Assembly (NCBI GenBank): GCA_902705825.1
Contig: CACSIL010000034.1
Coordinates: 327,447-366,155, forward strand
Direction of reading: 5' to 3'
DNA length: 38,709 bases
Source of the DNA: Halioglobus japonicus
GTDB lineage: Bacteria; Pseudomonadota; Gammaproteobacteria; Pseudomonadales; Halieaceae
The translations under genes were made by a program, and so were the position numbers. Below, one piece after another: positions 25,073-32,869 of the stretch. The notes below the pieces were generated by a model. It was not told the DNA's origin and searched no databases. It saw nothing but the letters and a program-made list of their open reading frames with translations. Each line of letters opens with the position of its first letter. Within the stretch, counting starts at the first letter, position 1.

Positions 25073-26053
25073 TTAGGCGTTAGTATTCGATTCCTGGTCC
25101 GCAATCTGTAGCGCGCGCCCCAGTACGGTGAACATCTCTCTGGACTCGCGTCGGCTGATCTGGGCAGAGGAAAACAGGCTGGAACCGTGGAATGTTCCAG
25201 GAAAGCTGTGCAATTCTGTGGCGATGCCGGCGCGCATCAGCTTCAGCGCATACTCCACGCCCTCGTCGCGCAGCGGGTCGAATTCCATGGTATTTACATA
25301 GGCCGGCGGAAGACCGGACAGATCCTCTGCGCGGGCGGGTGCCGCGTGGTAAGGCACATCATCCGCCCCACGCTGGTATTGGTCTCCCAGGTAAAAATCC
25401 CAGCTGAGTTCTGCATTGGGCTTGTTCCACATCGGTGTATCGACGAAACGCTGCATGCTGGGCGTTTGCAGGCGGTCGTCCAGTTCGGGAATGCCCAGAT
25501 ACTGGAAGCAGATAGATGGCCCTTTGCGATCGCGGGCCAGCAGCGCAAGTGCCGCTGCCAGGCCACCACCGGCACTCTGTCCAAATACGGCCAGTCGTGC
25601 GGGGTCTAGCTGCAATTCAGTGCTATTGCCACTCGCCCACTGCAGTGCGGCATAGCAATCCTCCAGCCCTCCCGGGTAGGGCGTCTCTGGAGCCAGGCGA
25701 TAATCAACCGAGACGATAACCACGCCCAGCCCCCTGCACAACGCAATACATGTGCCGTGTTCGCTGTCGAGGTTGCCGATAACAAAGCCACCACCGTGTA
25801 TATGCAGTATCCCCGGCACCTGCGTAGCCAGCCCTTCGGGTGTGTAGATACGCACAGGTATTTCAGGGGCGCCCACCGGCCCTGCAATGGTCTTGTCTTC
25901 GACTGTCACGCCGCTCTCGTTGAGATCAGCGTTCAGGGATGCGATCATCTCCTGAAAATTGGTTCTGGCCTGCTGAGGATTGCTCATCGTCAGCGGGGTG
26001 TCTGGCAGAAATTCCAGCATTTGTGCCAGTTCCGGATCGTAATTGTAGCTCAT
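25073..26053 (-). CDS. Alpha/beta hydrolase fold-3 esterase (HSL/GDXG family)
   Basis: A 326-residue esterase or lipase of the hormone-sensitive-lipase family. The oxyanion-hole motif is HIHGGGFVIGN and the nucleophile elbow is GQSAGGGLA (GQSAG here rather than the usual GDSAG). The acid and base are the Asp in EFDPLRDEG and the His in GTFHGSSLF. The frame opens upstream with a TTG, but the ATG at 26053 is preferred, with GAAGAG before it. It probably cleaves short or branched acyl esters or a lactone, providing an acid for the ligase encoded next. It is the first gene of a three-gene minus-strand unit. Confidence 0.92.
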   Translation of the reverse strand: MSYNYDPELAQMLEFLPDTPLTMSNPQQARTNFQEMIASLNADLNESGVTVEDKTIAGPVGAPEIPVRIYTPEGLATQVPGILHIHGGGFVIGNLDSEHGTCIALCRGLGVVIVSVDYRLAPETPYPGGLEDCYAALQWASGNSTELQLDPARLAVFGQSAGGGLAAALALLARDRKGPSICFQYLGIPELDDRLQTPSMQRFVDTPMWNKPNAELSWDFYLGDQYQRGADDVPYHAAPARAEDLSGLPPAYVNTMEFDPLRDEGVEYALKLMRAGIATELHSFPGTFHGSSLFSSAQISRRESREMFTVLGRALQIADQESNTNA

Positions 26054-26509
26054 TCGTGTCTCTTCTCCCGATGGCAATAGTCTGTCGCGCTCGCTGCGTC
26101 GAGCAATGATGAAAGAGGCCAGAAAACAACGGAATCGTGATCATAGCGAAGCGCAGAGAACAGCTATACTGTCCGTTTCCGATTTGTATCTCAAGAGCAC
26201 GAGAAGTGATATTTGCCTGTCTTATTCGATCAGGTGGCAGGTGAGCCCTATGCGACTGTCTATGCATACCACCAGTCGGGCACAGGCATGCGCTTCTAGC
26301 GCACAAGGGCGTAAAACATCCTGCGTGTGCGTTCAGGCTACCCCGACTATCGTGCCGGTTCCAAAACGACCCGCCGCGCCCTCCGGCAATGACCTATATT
26401 GGTAATATTGTGTGTTCTGAGACTTGGCTCACAGTTCGTGCTTCAGTTCCGTCTAGCCGCGTCTATAGTATGGAAAGAAAACAACGTGGAAGTTATCGGA
26501 GCGGCCAAA
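26054..26509. other. 456-base non-coding gap between divergent genes
   Basis: This stretch separates the minus-strand hydrolase operon from the plus-strand DUF6316 gene. An ORF of about 99 codons at 26106-26405 has a skewed, Ser/Arg/Thr-rich composition with no recognisable domain and no clear ribosome binding site, so I do not count it as a gene. ATATTGGTAATAT near 26396-26408 is a short AT-rich inverted repeat that could belong to a promoter. No tRNA, repeat family or mobile-element end is visible. Confidence 0.5.
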
Positions 26510-26743
26510 ATGACCCAGGTAAACAACAGCAACCCTCAGGCGAATTCCCGTACAAATCGAATGTTTATCGACAAGGGCAACTGGTTTTTCAAAACCCGCG
26601 AAGGCGATACGGTTGGTCCTTTTCAGGAAGAACTGGAAGCGTCTACGCAGCTGGAAGTGTATATCCGCCTCGTCACCTCGGGTTTGCTCCCCTTTCAGGA
26701 AGTGCTGAGATCAGCGCCTGTTGCCCAGAAGAAGGCAGGATAA
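26510..26743 (+). CDS. DUF6316 family small protein
   Basis: A 77-residue soluble protein. The core RMFIDKGNWFFKTREGDTVG followed by PFQEELEAS matches the short DUF6316 pattern, in which a W-F-F-x-T-R-E-G strand pair is followed by a G-P-F turn and a helix. It is common and uncharacterised in marine Gammaproteobacteria, often as several copies per genome. The open frame runs upstream to 26399, but the ATG at 26510 is preferred because GGAG lies at a good distance and the upstream part is not protein-like. Its function is unknown. It is followed by the TAXI gene after 111 bases on the same strand. Confidence 0.75.
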   Translation: MTQVNNSNPQANSRTNRMFIDKGNWFFKTREGDTVGPFQEELEASTQLEVYIRLVTSGLLPFQEVLRSAPVAQKKAG

Positions 26744-26854
26744 GAACGACTCTCTAGCCCCCGCTCGGCCTTTTAGCACCACTTCGTACTTTCGCCATCA
26801 CACAGCGCCTGCTACGCTGGATAGAATTGTTTGCGGCGCATCATCGGATAGCTT

Positions 26855-27739
26855 ATGAATCGTATATTCCCCCGAACTCTACTGGTTGGCTTGTTAGCGT
26901 TTGGCACCACGGTTTCTGTTTCGGCACAAGAATCCAACGCCTCGCTCACCGCAAAAGACGTGGTTCTGAGCTCTGGCCAGGAAGGAGGGGGCTATTGGAG
27001 CGCCGCCAAGCGCTTGCAGTCTGTCGCATCCAAGCGGGCTGATCTGGCTGTCGAGGTTCTGCCCAGCGCCGGTTCGCTGGAAAACATGGAGAAGATTCTG
27101 GATGACGCCAGCCCGGTTAATCTGGCGTTTTCACAGGCCGATGCAGCGCAATCGTTCCTGGACAATCACCCCGGACAGATCGAGAAACTCGATTTACTGG
27201 AGAGCATTGGTCAGGAGTGCGTGTTTATTGTGACAAGCAGCGACAGCGAGATTCGCAACGAGAAAGATCTTCGTGCAGCAACGGATTTACGTCTGGGTAT
27301 TTCCAGTGCTACCAGCGGCGTGGCTGTCACTTTCGACTACATGAAAAGTGAAATTCCCGATATGGGTGATATCAGCGTGGTGTACGGCGACACGCTGCAA
27401 GCCATGAAAGACATTAACGCACCGGATGCAACGGTGGATGCGGTGATGATGGTACACCGGCCGCGCGCACATTCTCCGGAAGTGGAGTACGCGCTGGCGA
27501 ATAGCGATCAGTACCGTTTTGTGGAGCTGAACGACGAGATGTTTTTACAGAGCATGTGGAACGGCAGCAAGATCTACCGCACCATGAACCTTGCCATGCC
27601 GGAACCCAGCGAGCCCGTAAAAACGCTGTGTATGAGAGGTGTACTGCTGGCGAACAAGCAAAAACTGACTATCGAACAGCGCAACAAACTGAGTGATCTG
27701 ATGTTGTATCACTGGATGGAGATTTATCCTACGCAGTAA
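26855..27739 (+). CDS. TAXI-family TRAP-type periplasmic binding protein (orphan)
   Basis: A 294-residue secreted solute receptor. A signal peptide covers about residues 1-24 (RTLLVGLLAFGTTVSVSA, then QES). The mature start VVLSSGQEGGGYWSAAKRLQ is the TAXI motif region, where GGxYxxxG-like sequence begins ligand binding. It is followed by EVLPSAGSLENMEKI, equivalent to the T-x-G-S-x-x-N motif, and LAFSQADAA. TAXI proteins normally partner with TRAP membrane proteins to import glutamate-like or other carboxylates. No TRAP membrane gene is present here, so it either works with a distant transporter or has become a sensor. Its ligand is unknown. Confidence 0.85.
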   Translation: MNRIFPRTLLVGLLAFGTTVSVSAQESNASLTAKDVVLSSGQEGGGYWSAAKRLQSVASKRADLAVEVLPSAGSLENMEKILDDASPVNLAFSQADAAQSFLDNHPGQIEKLDLLESIGQECVFIVTSSDSEIRNEKDLRAATDLRLGISSATSGVAVTFDYMKSEIPDMGDISVVYGDTLQAMKDINAPDATVDAVMMVHRPRAHSPEVEYALANSDQYRFVELNDEMFLQSMWNGSKIYRTMNLAMPEPSEPVKTLCMRGVLLANKQKLTIEQRNKLSDLMLYHWMEIYPTQ

Positions 27740-27821
27740 TTTGCGTTGCCTCGAAGTGGCTCGTGTTCGAGTCATTGGCAGAGTCATAGGGGTGAGCCTC
27801 CCATGCCCTGTCATTTAGTCC

Positions 27822-29519
27822 CTAGTTAGTCTCCAGAACAATATCGCCAATCTGAATGTTGCGGTATTTCGGCTCAATAAGATTGATATGACCTTCTCTC
27901 AAAGATCTTTCCATATCTGCATTTTGCATACTGCCGGGATCAATAGACAAGTATTTCTCCTGCCAGACATCATCTTCCAGATAATACAAACTGCCATTGT
28001 AAAAATCATTCCTGGTCTGGACGACCGCATATTCAAAAATTGAGTCATCGTTAAGGTCCACCTGAAATATGACGACAGGCCACGTGCCCATAAAAACTAA
28101 CTTACGCTCAATTAATCGCCGTAGTTTATCGGGCACTTCAAACCCTGCTGGTCTGAAAATCGCCTCGTCCCAGAACACTTGTTTTTTTGCCTCATCAAAC
28201 ATGAATGGCAGTGGCTGGGGGTCCTCAATCTTTGCCAATAGTTGAGGGTCAGAATCGCCGATATCGGCCTTAAGCTTCTCCAGAGCCAAATATCCCGGCC
28301 GCCCGAGCTGCTCATGCACGTAAAAAAAATCAAAATCTTCCCAGTCAACGCTGCCTTCATCAACGCGCGCAAGCTGATCTGAAAGTGAGATTTTACGAAA
28401 ATCCAAGAGGGGGCTATTCGTGAGAAGCATCAGCGAAAGGATGGCCAAGCCCATATAGACGTTCACGCGGCCTAGTGCCGAAGGCCAGCTCGAACCGCGC
28501 TTAATGATCCCCCATAGGTAACCACCGGAGAACAGCGTCAGCACAGACCAAACCAGAAAGCCCCAGCAGCGCGAGACTGTCCAACCGTACTGATCCAGAC
28601 GCAGCCAAAGACCATAGAAGCTCAGCGCACTTAACAGAGGAAGAACAAAGAGACCGCAGTAGATGAGCTTGTGCGCCACATCAGGATAGGGTGCATCGCC
28701 TCGCCCGTCCTGATAAACGGCATTTGAAAAAAACAAAATCAGCGCTGTTAGCCATAGCAGCAGCATCGTTCCTCTACCGGTAGCCCACAGTATATCCAGG
28801 CCGGTGAAAGGCAGCGAAGAAAGAAACACAACAGCTAACGCGATGACCAACGGCAACAGGAGTTTTATCAAACCTTGCAGTAGGTTAGAAATACTATCGA
28901 TAACCTTGGTCAGTTCGCGAAATACGATTATTCCGAGGCCGCTGGCGAGGCCGAGCAATGGAAAAATAAACCAGTCTTGCGCAAAAATGGTAGAGAAGAA
29001 GTCGATGCCAATAACCTCGAACAGCGCCGCCCAAAGTAAAAGTATTCCCCAGAACACCAGAACAAAGACTGCGGCCAGCGCCAACACCAAAAAATTTCGC
29101 CATGAGAAGGTAAACAGCACCTGATAGGACATTGGCAACTGTGCTGAATACTGCTGCAAATACATCAAGGCCTTAAAGCACGCTATTGCCATGCTCAGGA
29201 TATAGGCAGCAGCAATTCCCCATACAGGAAAGGCATCGTAGGGCTCAGACTGCCAACCGGTATAGGCAGCGAGTAGCGTAAGAACAAAGCTGAATAACCC
29301 GGCAGATAAAAGGACGCGATTCTCGTTGCCTACCTCTACAGAAAGAAGGAATAACAGAGGGGTAACAATAGCGATTGTCCAAAGTGGAAACAGCCAAAGC
29401 GGACTCTGGCTGGGCCAGGTCTCCAGATCTATTGCCTTATAAAGACCGAACAGCAGCAGCCACTGCACCACCGACACGACTAACATTAGCCGTCTGGGTA
29501 TAGCTCTCTGATCTTCCAT
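27822..29519 (-). CDS. DUF4153 multi-pass membrane protein
   Basis: A 565-residue inner-membrane protein. About 11-12 hydrophobic segments fill residues 12-385. Pairs such as FSWRNFLVLALAAVFVLVFW and LRLDQYGWTVSRCWGFLVW are typical of the DUF4153 family. The last 180 residues are soluble, beginning near SDQLARVDEGSVDWEDFDFF, and continue in a mixed acidic domain (FQVDLNDDSIFEYAVVQTRN) probably outside the membrane. Function is unknown in the family. AGGAG lies ahead of the ATG at 29519. It stands alone, convergent with the TAXI gene. Confidence 0.85.
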   Translation of the reverse strand: MEDQRAIPRRLMLVVSVVQWLLLFGLYKAIDLETWPSQSPLWLFPLWTIAIVTPLLFLLSVEVGNENRVLLSAGLFSFVLTLLAAYTGWQSEPYDAFPVWGIAAAYILSMAIACFKALMYLQQYSAQLPMSYQVLFTFSWRNFLVLALAAVFVLVFWGILLLWAALFEVIGIDFFSTIFAQDWFIFPLLGLASGLGIIVFRELTKVIDSISNLLQGLIKLLLPLVIALAVVFLSSLPFTGLDILWATGRGTMLLLWLTALILFFSNAVYQDGRGDAPYPDVAHKLIYCGLFVLPLLSALSFYGLWLRLDQYGWTVSRCWGFLVWSVLTLFSGGYLWGIIKRGSSWPSALGRVNVYMGLAILSLMLLTNSPLLDFRKISLSDQLARVDEGSVDWEDFDFFYVHEQLGRPGYLALEKLKADIGDSDPQLLAKIEDPQPLPFMFDEAKKQVFWDEAIFRPAGFEVPDKLRRLIERKLVFMGTWPVVIFQVDLNDDSIFEYAVVQTRNDFYNGSLYYLEDDVWQEKYLSIDPGSMQNADMERSLREGHINLIEPKYRNIQIGDIVLETN

Positions 29520-29669
29520 CCCTGGTTCTCCTCTAATCTATCTACACAGCTGCACAGATTGAGCTGCGGCTCAGTCGATGCCGTTGTCTTGAATGCGTTG
29601 CCTTTCAAGAGGGCGTGCTACTTTATTTAGACCTTACCTTGCACAAACTGACGCCCGCTAATGCAGCGC

Positions 29670-30209
29670 CTAAGCGGTAAGGTATAACACCGCCATCGAG
29701 TACAAGCCAAAGATGATGGAAACGCCCTTAAACCAGCGCGGCACGGCTATTACTAGAATCATCAACACAATACCCGCTGCCGGAATCGCAATCGATAATT
29801 CCACGGGGTTCTGAAACATAAAAATATTAACGTAGGGGCCAATCAGGAAATAGACCAACATAGACATCGCCGAGAAGCGCCCCAGACTCTGGCTGTGCTC
29901 CAGCATATCGAACTGACCGTCATCCGGATCGGGAAGCGCCATTTCTGCCGCGCCGTAGATGCAGATGGAGGCGAGAATCAGTATCAGGAAGTGAAAAAAC
30001 AACCACCCATCAAAATTTCGTAACCCCCAACCGATCCACCACAGCTGGAGAATGAAGGTCATAACACTCATACCCCAAAGCGCCGTTGACCAATGGAATT
30101 TGACCCGTCGATGATAGCGGATCAAATCGCCGATAACGTGCAGAAGGCGCGTAATGGCCAGGCCAATAACGATTGAGACAGTAACAAATATGTACTCGTG
30201 CTGTGTCAT
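29670..30209 (-). CDS. Hypothetical membrane protein with five to six helices
   Basis: A 179-residue protein that I cannot assign to a named family. Hydrophobic segments are seen at about residues 6-24, 43-66, 70-90, 110-130, 137-157 and 160-178. The loops carry RYHRRVKFH near residue 34 and an acidic stretch, ALPDPDDGQFDMLEHSQSLG, around 91-110. Nothing suggests a cofactor or catalytic site. It is transcribed alone, 150 bases upstream of the DUF4153 gene on the same strand, so a functional link to that membrane protein is possible but unproven. Confidence 0.72.
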   Translation of the reverse strand: MTQHEYIFVTVSIVIGLAITRLLHVIGDLIRYHRRVKFHWSTALWGMSVMTFILQLWWIGWGLRNFDGWLFFHFLILILASICIYGAAEMALPDPDDGQFDMLEHSQSLGRFSAMSMLVYFLIGPYVNIFMFQNPVELSIAIPAAGIVLMILVIAVPRWFKGVSIIFGLYSMAVLYLTA

Positions 30210-30373
30210 TGTTTACTCAGTGAGATTTGGTTCTTTAGCGACGATCCTACAACAATATAACGCATTAGGCGCAAACTGGCGCCAGGGGGCTAAGGTGTGA
30301 CGTTTATGGCATCAGACGACTGGTACCTGTCCGGCGGTAATGAGGGTGGTTTAATCAGGCGAAAGCTGAGGAA

Positions 30374-30405
30374 ATTTGCGCGTGGAATCTTCCTTCCACG
30401 CAAAT
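30374..30405. repeat. Long near-perfect inverted repeat
   Basis: The arms are ATTTGCGCGTGGAA (30374-30387) and TTCCACGCAAAT (30394-30405). They are perfectly complementary apart from a 2-base bulge (GC) in the left arm, and enclose the loop TCTTCC. The structure is far stronger than expected by chance in a 439-base gap and is not followed by a T-run. It could be a processed mRNA 3' hairpin, a recombination site or a small structured RNA. Confidence 0.5.
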
Positions 30406-30528
30406 GGCTCAGGTGTGCATACGAGTTCATAGCCACGAGCTATGTCATCGTATTTATGTATTTCCTAAACAGGATGACGGTGTAGCGAATACTGGGTTTT
30501 TCCAGGTTGTGTGTATCTCGACATCTTC

Positions 30529-30563
30529 GGACGCTTCGTTAGATCGAGGCGTCCGTTCTAACG
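30529..30563. repeat. Two mutually exclusive hairpins upstream of the parDE-like genes
   Basis: GGACGCTTCG (30529-30538) pairs with CGAGGCGTCC (30545-30554) with one wobble around a TTAGAT loop. Alternatively, CGTTAGA (30537-30543) pairs with TCTAACG (30557-30563). Because the two pairings share bases, an RNA spanning them could switch between structures. The GTTAGAT/TCTAAC elements superficially recall integron attC cores, but the full site is not there. Confidence 0.4.
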
Positions 30564-30606
30564 GGTGAAGTTCAACGTCCATGTGGCTTGACTTGTTACG
30601 TGCGGA

Positions 30607-30633
30607 ATACCAATACCGGGTACATTTTGGTAT
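30607..30633. promoter_or_regulatory. Nested palindromes ahead of the antitoxin gene, candidate ParD operator
   Basis: Outer arms ATACCAA (30607-30613) and TTGGTAT (30627-30633) flank a near-concentric inner palindrome TACCGGGTA (30614-30622). The element ends 15 bases before the antitoxin ATG and next to its GGAG ribosome site. ParD-type antitoxins repress their own operon by binding such palindromes, so this is the natural operator. Confidence 0.55.
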
Positions 30634-30648
30634 CTGGAGAGTACACTA

Positions 30649-30894
30649 ATGGCAAAGAATACGAGCATAACCTTGGGCGAGCACTATGATGGCTTGATAT
30701 CTCAGCAGGTAGAGGCCGGACGATACGCTTCTGCTAGCGAAGTGGTTCGAGCAGCTCTGAGGCTTTTAGAGGACAATGAACGGAAAGTTTCGACACTCCG
30801 CCGCTTGCTGGAAGAGGGCGAAAACAGTGGCGCCGCAGACTACAACTTCGAAGCCTTGATGCATGAGCTTGACGAAGAGCTTGGTCAGCGATGA
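30649..30894 (+). CDS. ParD-family antitoxin (ribbon-helix-helix)
   Basis: An 81-residue type II antitoxin. The N-terminal strand and two helices read NTSITLGEHYDGLISQQVEAG followed by RYASASEVVRAALRLLEDNE, the typical ParD/CC2985 signature with the conserved S-A-S-E-V-V-R-A-A-L-R. The C-terminal acidic tail (about 55-81) would wrap around the toxin. Its last four bases overlap the toxin start (ATGA), which couples translation and sets the antitoxin/toxin ratio. GGAG lies nine bases upstream of the ATG. It should bind the palindromes just ahead of it and repress the operon. Confidence 0.93.
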   Translation: MAKNTSITLGEHYDGLISQQVEAGRYASASEVVRAALRLLEDNERKVSTLRRLLEEGENSGAADYNFEALMHELDEELGQR

Positions 30895-31190
30895 CACTTA
30901 CCTTCACCCAAGCGGCAAGAGCTGACCTGAAATCCATTGCGATTTTCACACAAAAGAAATGGGGTAAGGCTCAGCGCACGATTTATACGAAGCAATTTGA
31001 TGATGCATTTCATATGCTCGCAAACAACCCCGAAACTGGCAGCAACTGTGATTTCATCCGAAAAGGCTACCGAAAGTTTCCTAACGACAGTCAGTTTATA
31101 TTTTACCAAGTTGCCGGCAAAAACAAGATTCAAGTTGTGCGTATCCTCCACAAACGGATGGACGTAGCTCGGCAGTCTATGGGTACGTAA
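30891..31190 (+). CDS. ParE/RelE-superfamily toxin
   Basis: A 99-residue toxin of the RelE/ParE fold. It begins LTFTQAARADLKSIAIFTQKK and continues with W-G-x-x-x-A-R/Q-x-Y, then FIRKGYRKFPNDSQFIFYQV and IQVVRILHKRMD, which is the conserved ParE C-terminal R-I-L-H-x-R-M-D motif. The ParE type usually poisons DNA gyrase, in contrast to mRNA-cleaving RelE; the pairing with ParD favours the gyrase target, but this is family knowledge only. It is complete and not obviously inactivated. Codon use is somewhat AT-richer than the flanking metabolic genes, in line with a mobile module. Confidence 0.92.
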   Translation: MTLTFTQAARADLKSIAIFTQKKWGKAQRTIYTKQFDDAFHMLANNPETGSNCDFIRKGYRKFPNDSQFIFYQVAGKNKIQVVRILHKRMDVARQSMGT

Positions 31191-31282
31191 CAGCTAATTC
31201 TTGCGAAAAAATCAGAGATGGAAATGATGCGGTGAAATAACATAGCTGCCGTCCTAGCAACAAGCATCCATTGATATATCAA

Positions 31283-32866
31283 TCAGTTGATATCCAGCAA
31301 CGCTCGCCCTGGTATAGATTGCAACAACTGCTGCGTATACGTTTGCTGCGGTCGCTCAAACAAATCCTCAGTGCGCGCCTGTTCTACCACCTTCCCTTTG
31401 TTGAGCACGATTATGCGATCCGCCAACTGGCGCACCACGGCAAGATCGTGAGAGATAAACAGCATGGTAAGGCCGTACTCTCTGCCCAGTTCACGCATGA
31501 GTTCCAGTACCTGCGCCTGAATGGTGACATCCAGTGCCGATACCGGTTCATCGGCGACGACAAACTCCGGCCGTGTTGCCAGCGCGCGGCCTATGGCGAT
31601 GCGTTGGCGTTGGCCGCCGGAAAATTCGTGCGGGTATTTGCGCACGAAAGCCCGGGCCAGACCGACGTCGTCCATCAATTGTAGTACGTGTGCTCCCACC
31701 GTTTTGCGAGTTTCCAGGCCGTGCAGTAACAGCGGTTCGGCCAGCGTGTCGTATACCGTCATGCGCGGGTTCAGCGAGGCGAATGGGTCCTGGAAGATAA
31801 ACTGCATTCTGCGCCGCAGGTTCTTCAGCTCGCGGCCCCGCAGTGCGGTGACATCAATGCCGTCGAACTGTACCTGGCCCGAAGTGACAGGCACCAGCCG
31901 CAGCAGTGAGCGGCCAATCGTCGATTTACCGCTGCCGGATTCTCCAACCAGTCCCAATACTTCGCCGCGCAGTATATCGAAACTTACATCATCGACAGCT
32001 TTCACCGGTGACTTGCCGGAGCGGAACCAGGTGCAGAGATTTCGCACCGTCACCAACGGTTCTGAAGCCGGCAGTTCCACTGGCTTGCCACCGCGCGGAA
32101 TCGCGTTTAACAGTTTCCGTGTGTAGGGGTGTTGTGCGTTGCGGAAGATATCGTCCCGGTTGCCCGTTTCGACGATGCGACCTTCCTGCATCACCACAAT
32201 CTGGTCTGCGATGTCGGCGACCACCGCGAGATCGTGGCTGATAAACAGTATGCCGATATCGCGTTTCTTCTGTAGCGAGGCCAGCAGCTTCAGAATCTGC
32301 GCTTGAATAGTAACGTCCAGCGCAGTGGTGGGTTCGTCGGCGATTAACAGTTGTGGTTCATTGATCAGCGCCATCGCGATCATGATCCGCTGGCGCATAC
32401 CGCCGGAGAACTGGTGCGGGTAATTATCGATGGTGGTGGCGGGGTCGCGCAGGCCCACTTCTGCCATCAGCTCAAGTGCCCGTGCGCGTGCTTGCTCAGT
32501 GCTGACTTTGTGGTGATACAGCAGCGGCTCCATCAGTTGCTTGCCGACTGTCATGTACGGGTTGAGGCAGGTCATGGGGTCCTGGAACACCATCGCTATA
32601 TCGCGCCCGCGAATCTTGCGCAGCTCCTGCGGTTTCAATTGCAGCAGGTCCTGGCCATGAAAGAGCGCGCGGCCGCTGTCGATGCGTCCGGGAGGTTGGG
32701 GGACAAGGCCGAGCAGGCTGTAGCAGGCGACAGATTTCCCCGATCCCGACTCGCCAATTATCGCGGTGATTTTTCCCGTCTCCACGGTGAAACTGATGCC
32801 GTCCACCGCCTTGTTGGTACCCATGCGAGTGACGAAACTGACGCCCAGATTTTCAACGGTCAGCAT
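31283..32866 (-). CDS. Oligopeptide ABC transporter, fused double ATPase (OppD-OppF)
   Basis: A 527-residue protein with two complete ABC domains in one chain. The first (about 1-260) has [17 protein letters not shown] and [12 protein letters not shown]. The second (about 275-527) has [17 protein letters not shown] and [12 protein letters not shown]. Each carries a D-loop and H-switch (FISHDLAVV occurs in both). The arrangement corresponds to OppD and OppF joined, as in YejF and GsiA. It is the last gene of the opp operon, with its ATG three bases after the permease stop. It hydrolyses ATP to drive peptide import through the OppBC channel. Confidence 0.96.
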   Translation of the reverse strand: MLTVENLGVSFVTRMGTNKAVDGISFTVETGKITAIIGESGSGKSVACYSLLGLVPQPPGRIDSGRALFHGQDLLQLKPQELRKIRGRDIAMVFQDPMTCLNPYMTVGKQLMEPLLYHHKVSTEQARARALELMAEVGLRDPATTIDNYPHQFSGGMRQRIMIAMALINEPQLLIADEPTTALDVTIQAQILKLLASLQKKRDIGILFISHDLAVVADIADQIVVMQEGRIVETGNRDDIFRNAQHPYTRKLLNAIPRGGKPVELPASEPLVTVRNLCTWFRSGKSPVKAVDDVSFDILRGEVLGLVGESGSGKSTIGRSLLRLVPVTSGQVQFDGIDVTALRGRELKNLRRRMQFIFQDPFASLNPRMTVYDTLAEPLLLHGLETRKTVGAHVLQLMDDVGLARAFVRKYPHEFSGGQRQRIAIGRALATRPEFVVADEPVSALDVTIQAQVLELMRELGREYGLTMLFISHDLAVVRQLADRIIVLNKGKVVEQARTEDLFERPQQTYTQQLLQSIPGRALLDIN

Positions 32867-32869
32867 GTG

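Larger units (their letters stand above)
30210..30648. other. 439-base gap upstream of the toxin-antitoxin genes
   Basis: The region has several inverted repeats (listed separately) and one weak ORF at 30306-30485 (ATG; the frame also offers a GTG at 30297). That ORF would encode a 59-residue basic protein with a hydrophobic C-terminus (YEFIATSYVIVFMYFL). A possible AAGG lies ten bases upstream of the ATG, but a long inverted repeat runs through the ORF, so I do not call it a gene. No promoter hexamers stand out. Confidence 0.5.

Noticed and set aside
26106..26405. 99-codon ORF in the gap after the alpha/beta hydrolase
   Set aside because: No domain, no convincing ribosome site, and composition unlike the neighbouring proteins; it lies in the promoter gap between divergent genes.
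27750..27771. CTCGAA/TTCGAG inverted repeat as a terminator between the TAXI and DUF4153 genes
   Set aside because: Only six base pairs with a ten-base loop and no T-run on either strand.
30297..30485. 62-codon ORF with a hydrophobic C-terminus
   Set aside because: The start is weak and a long inverted repeat runs through it. It cannot be excluded as a small membrane protein, but the evidence is too thin to annotate.
30529..30600. Integron attC site next to the toxin-antitoxin genes
   Set aside because: GTTAGAT and TCTAAC elements are present but in the wrong order and spacing for one attC, no second site is visible after the toxin gene, and no integrase is present.
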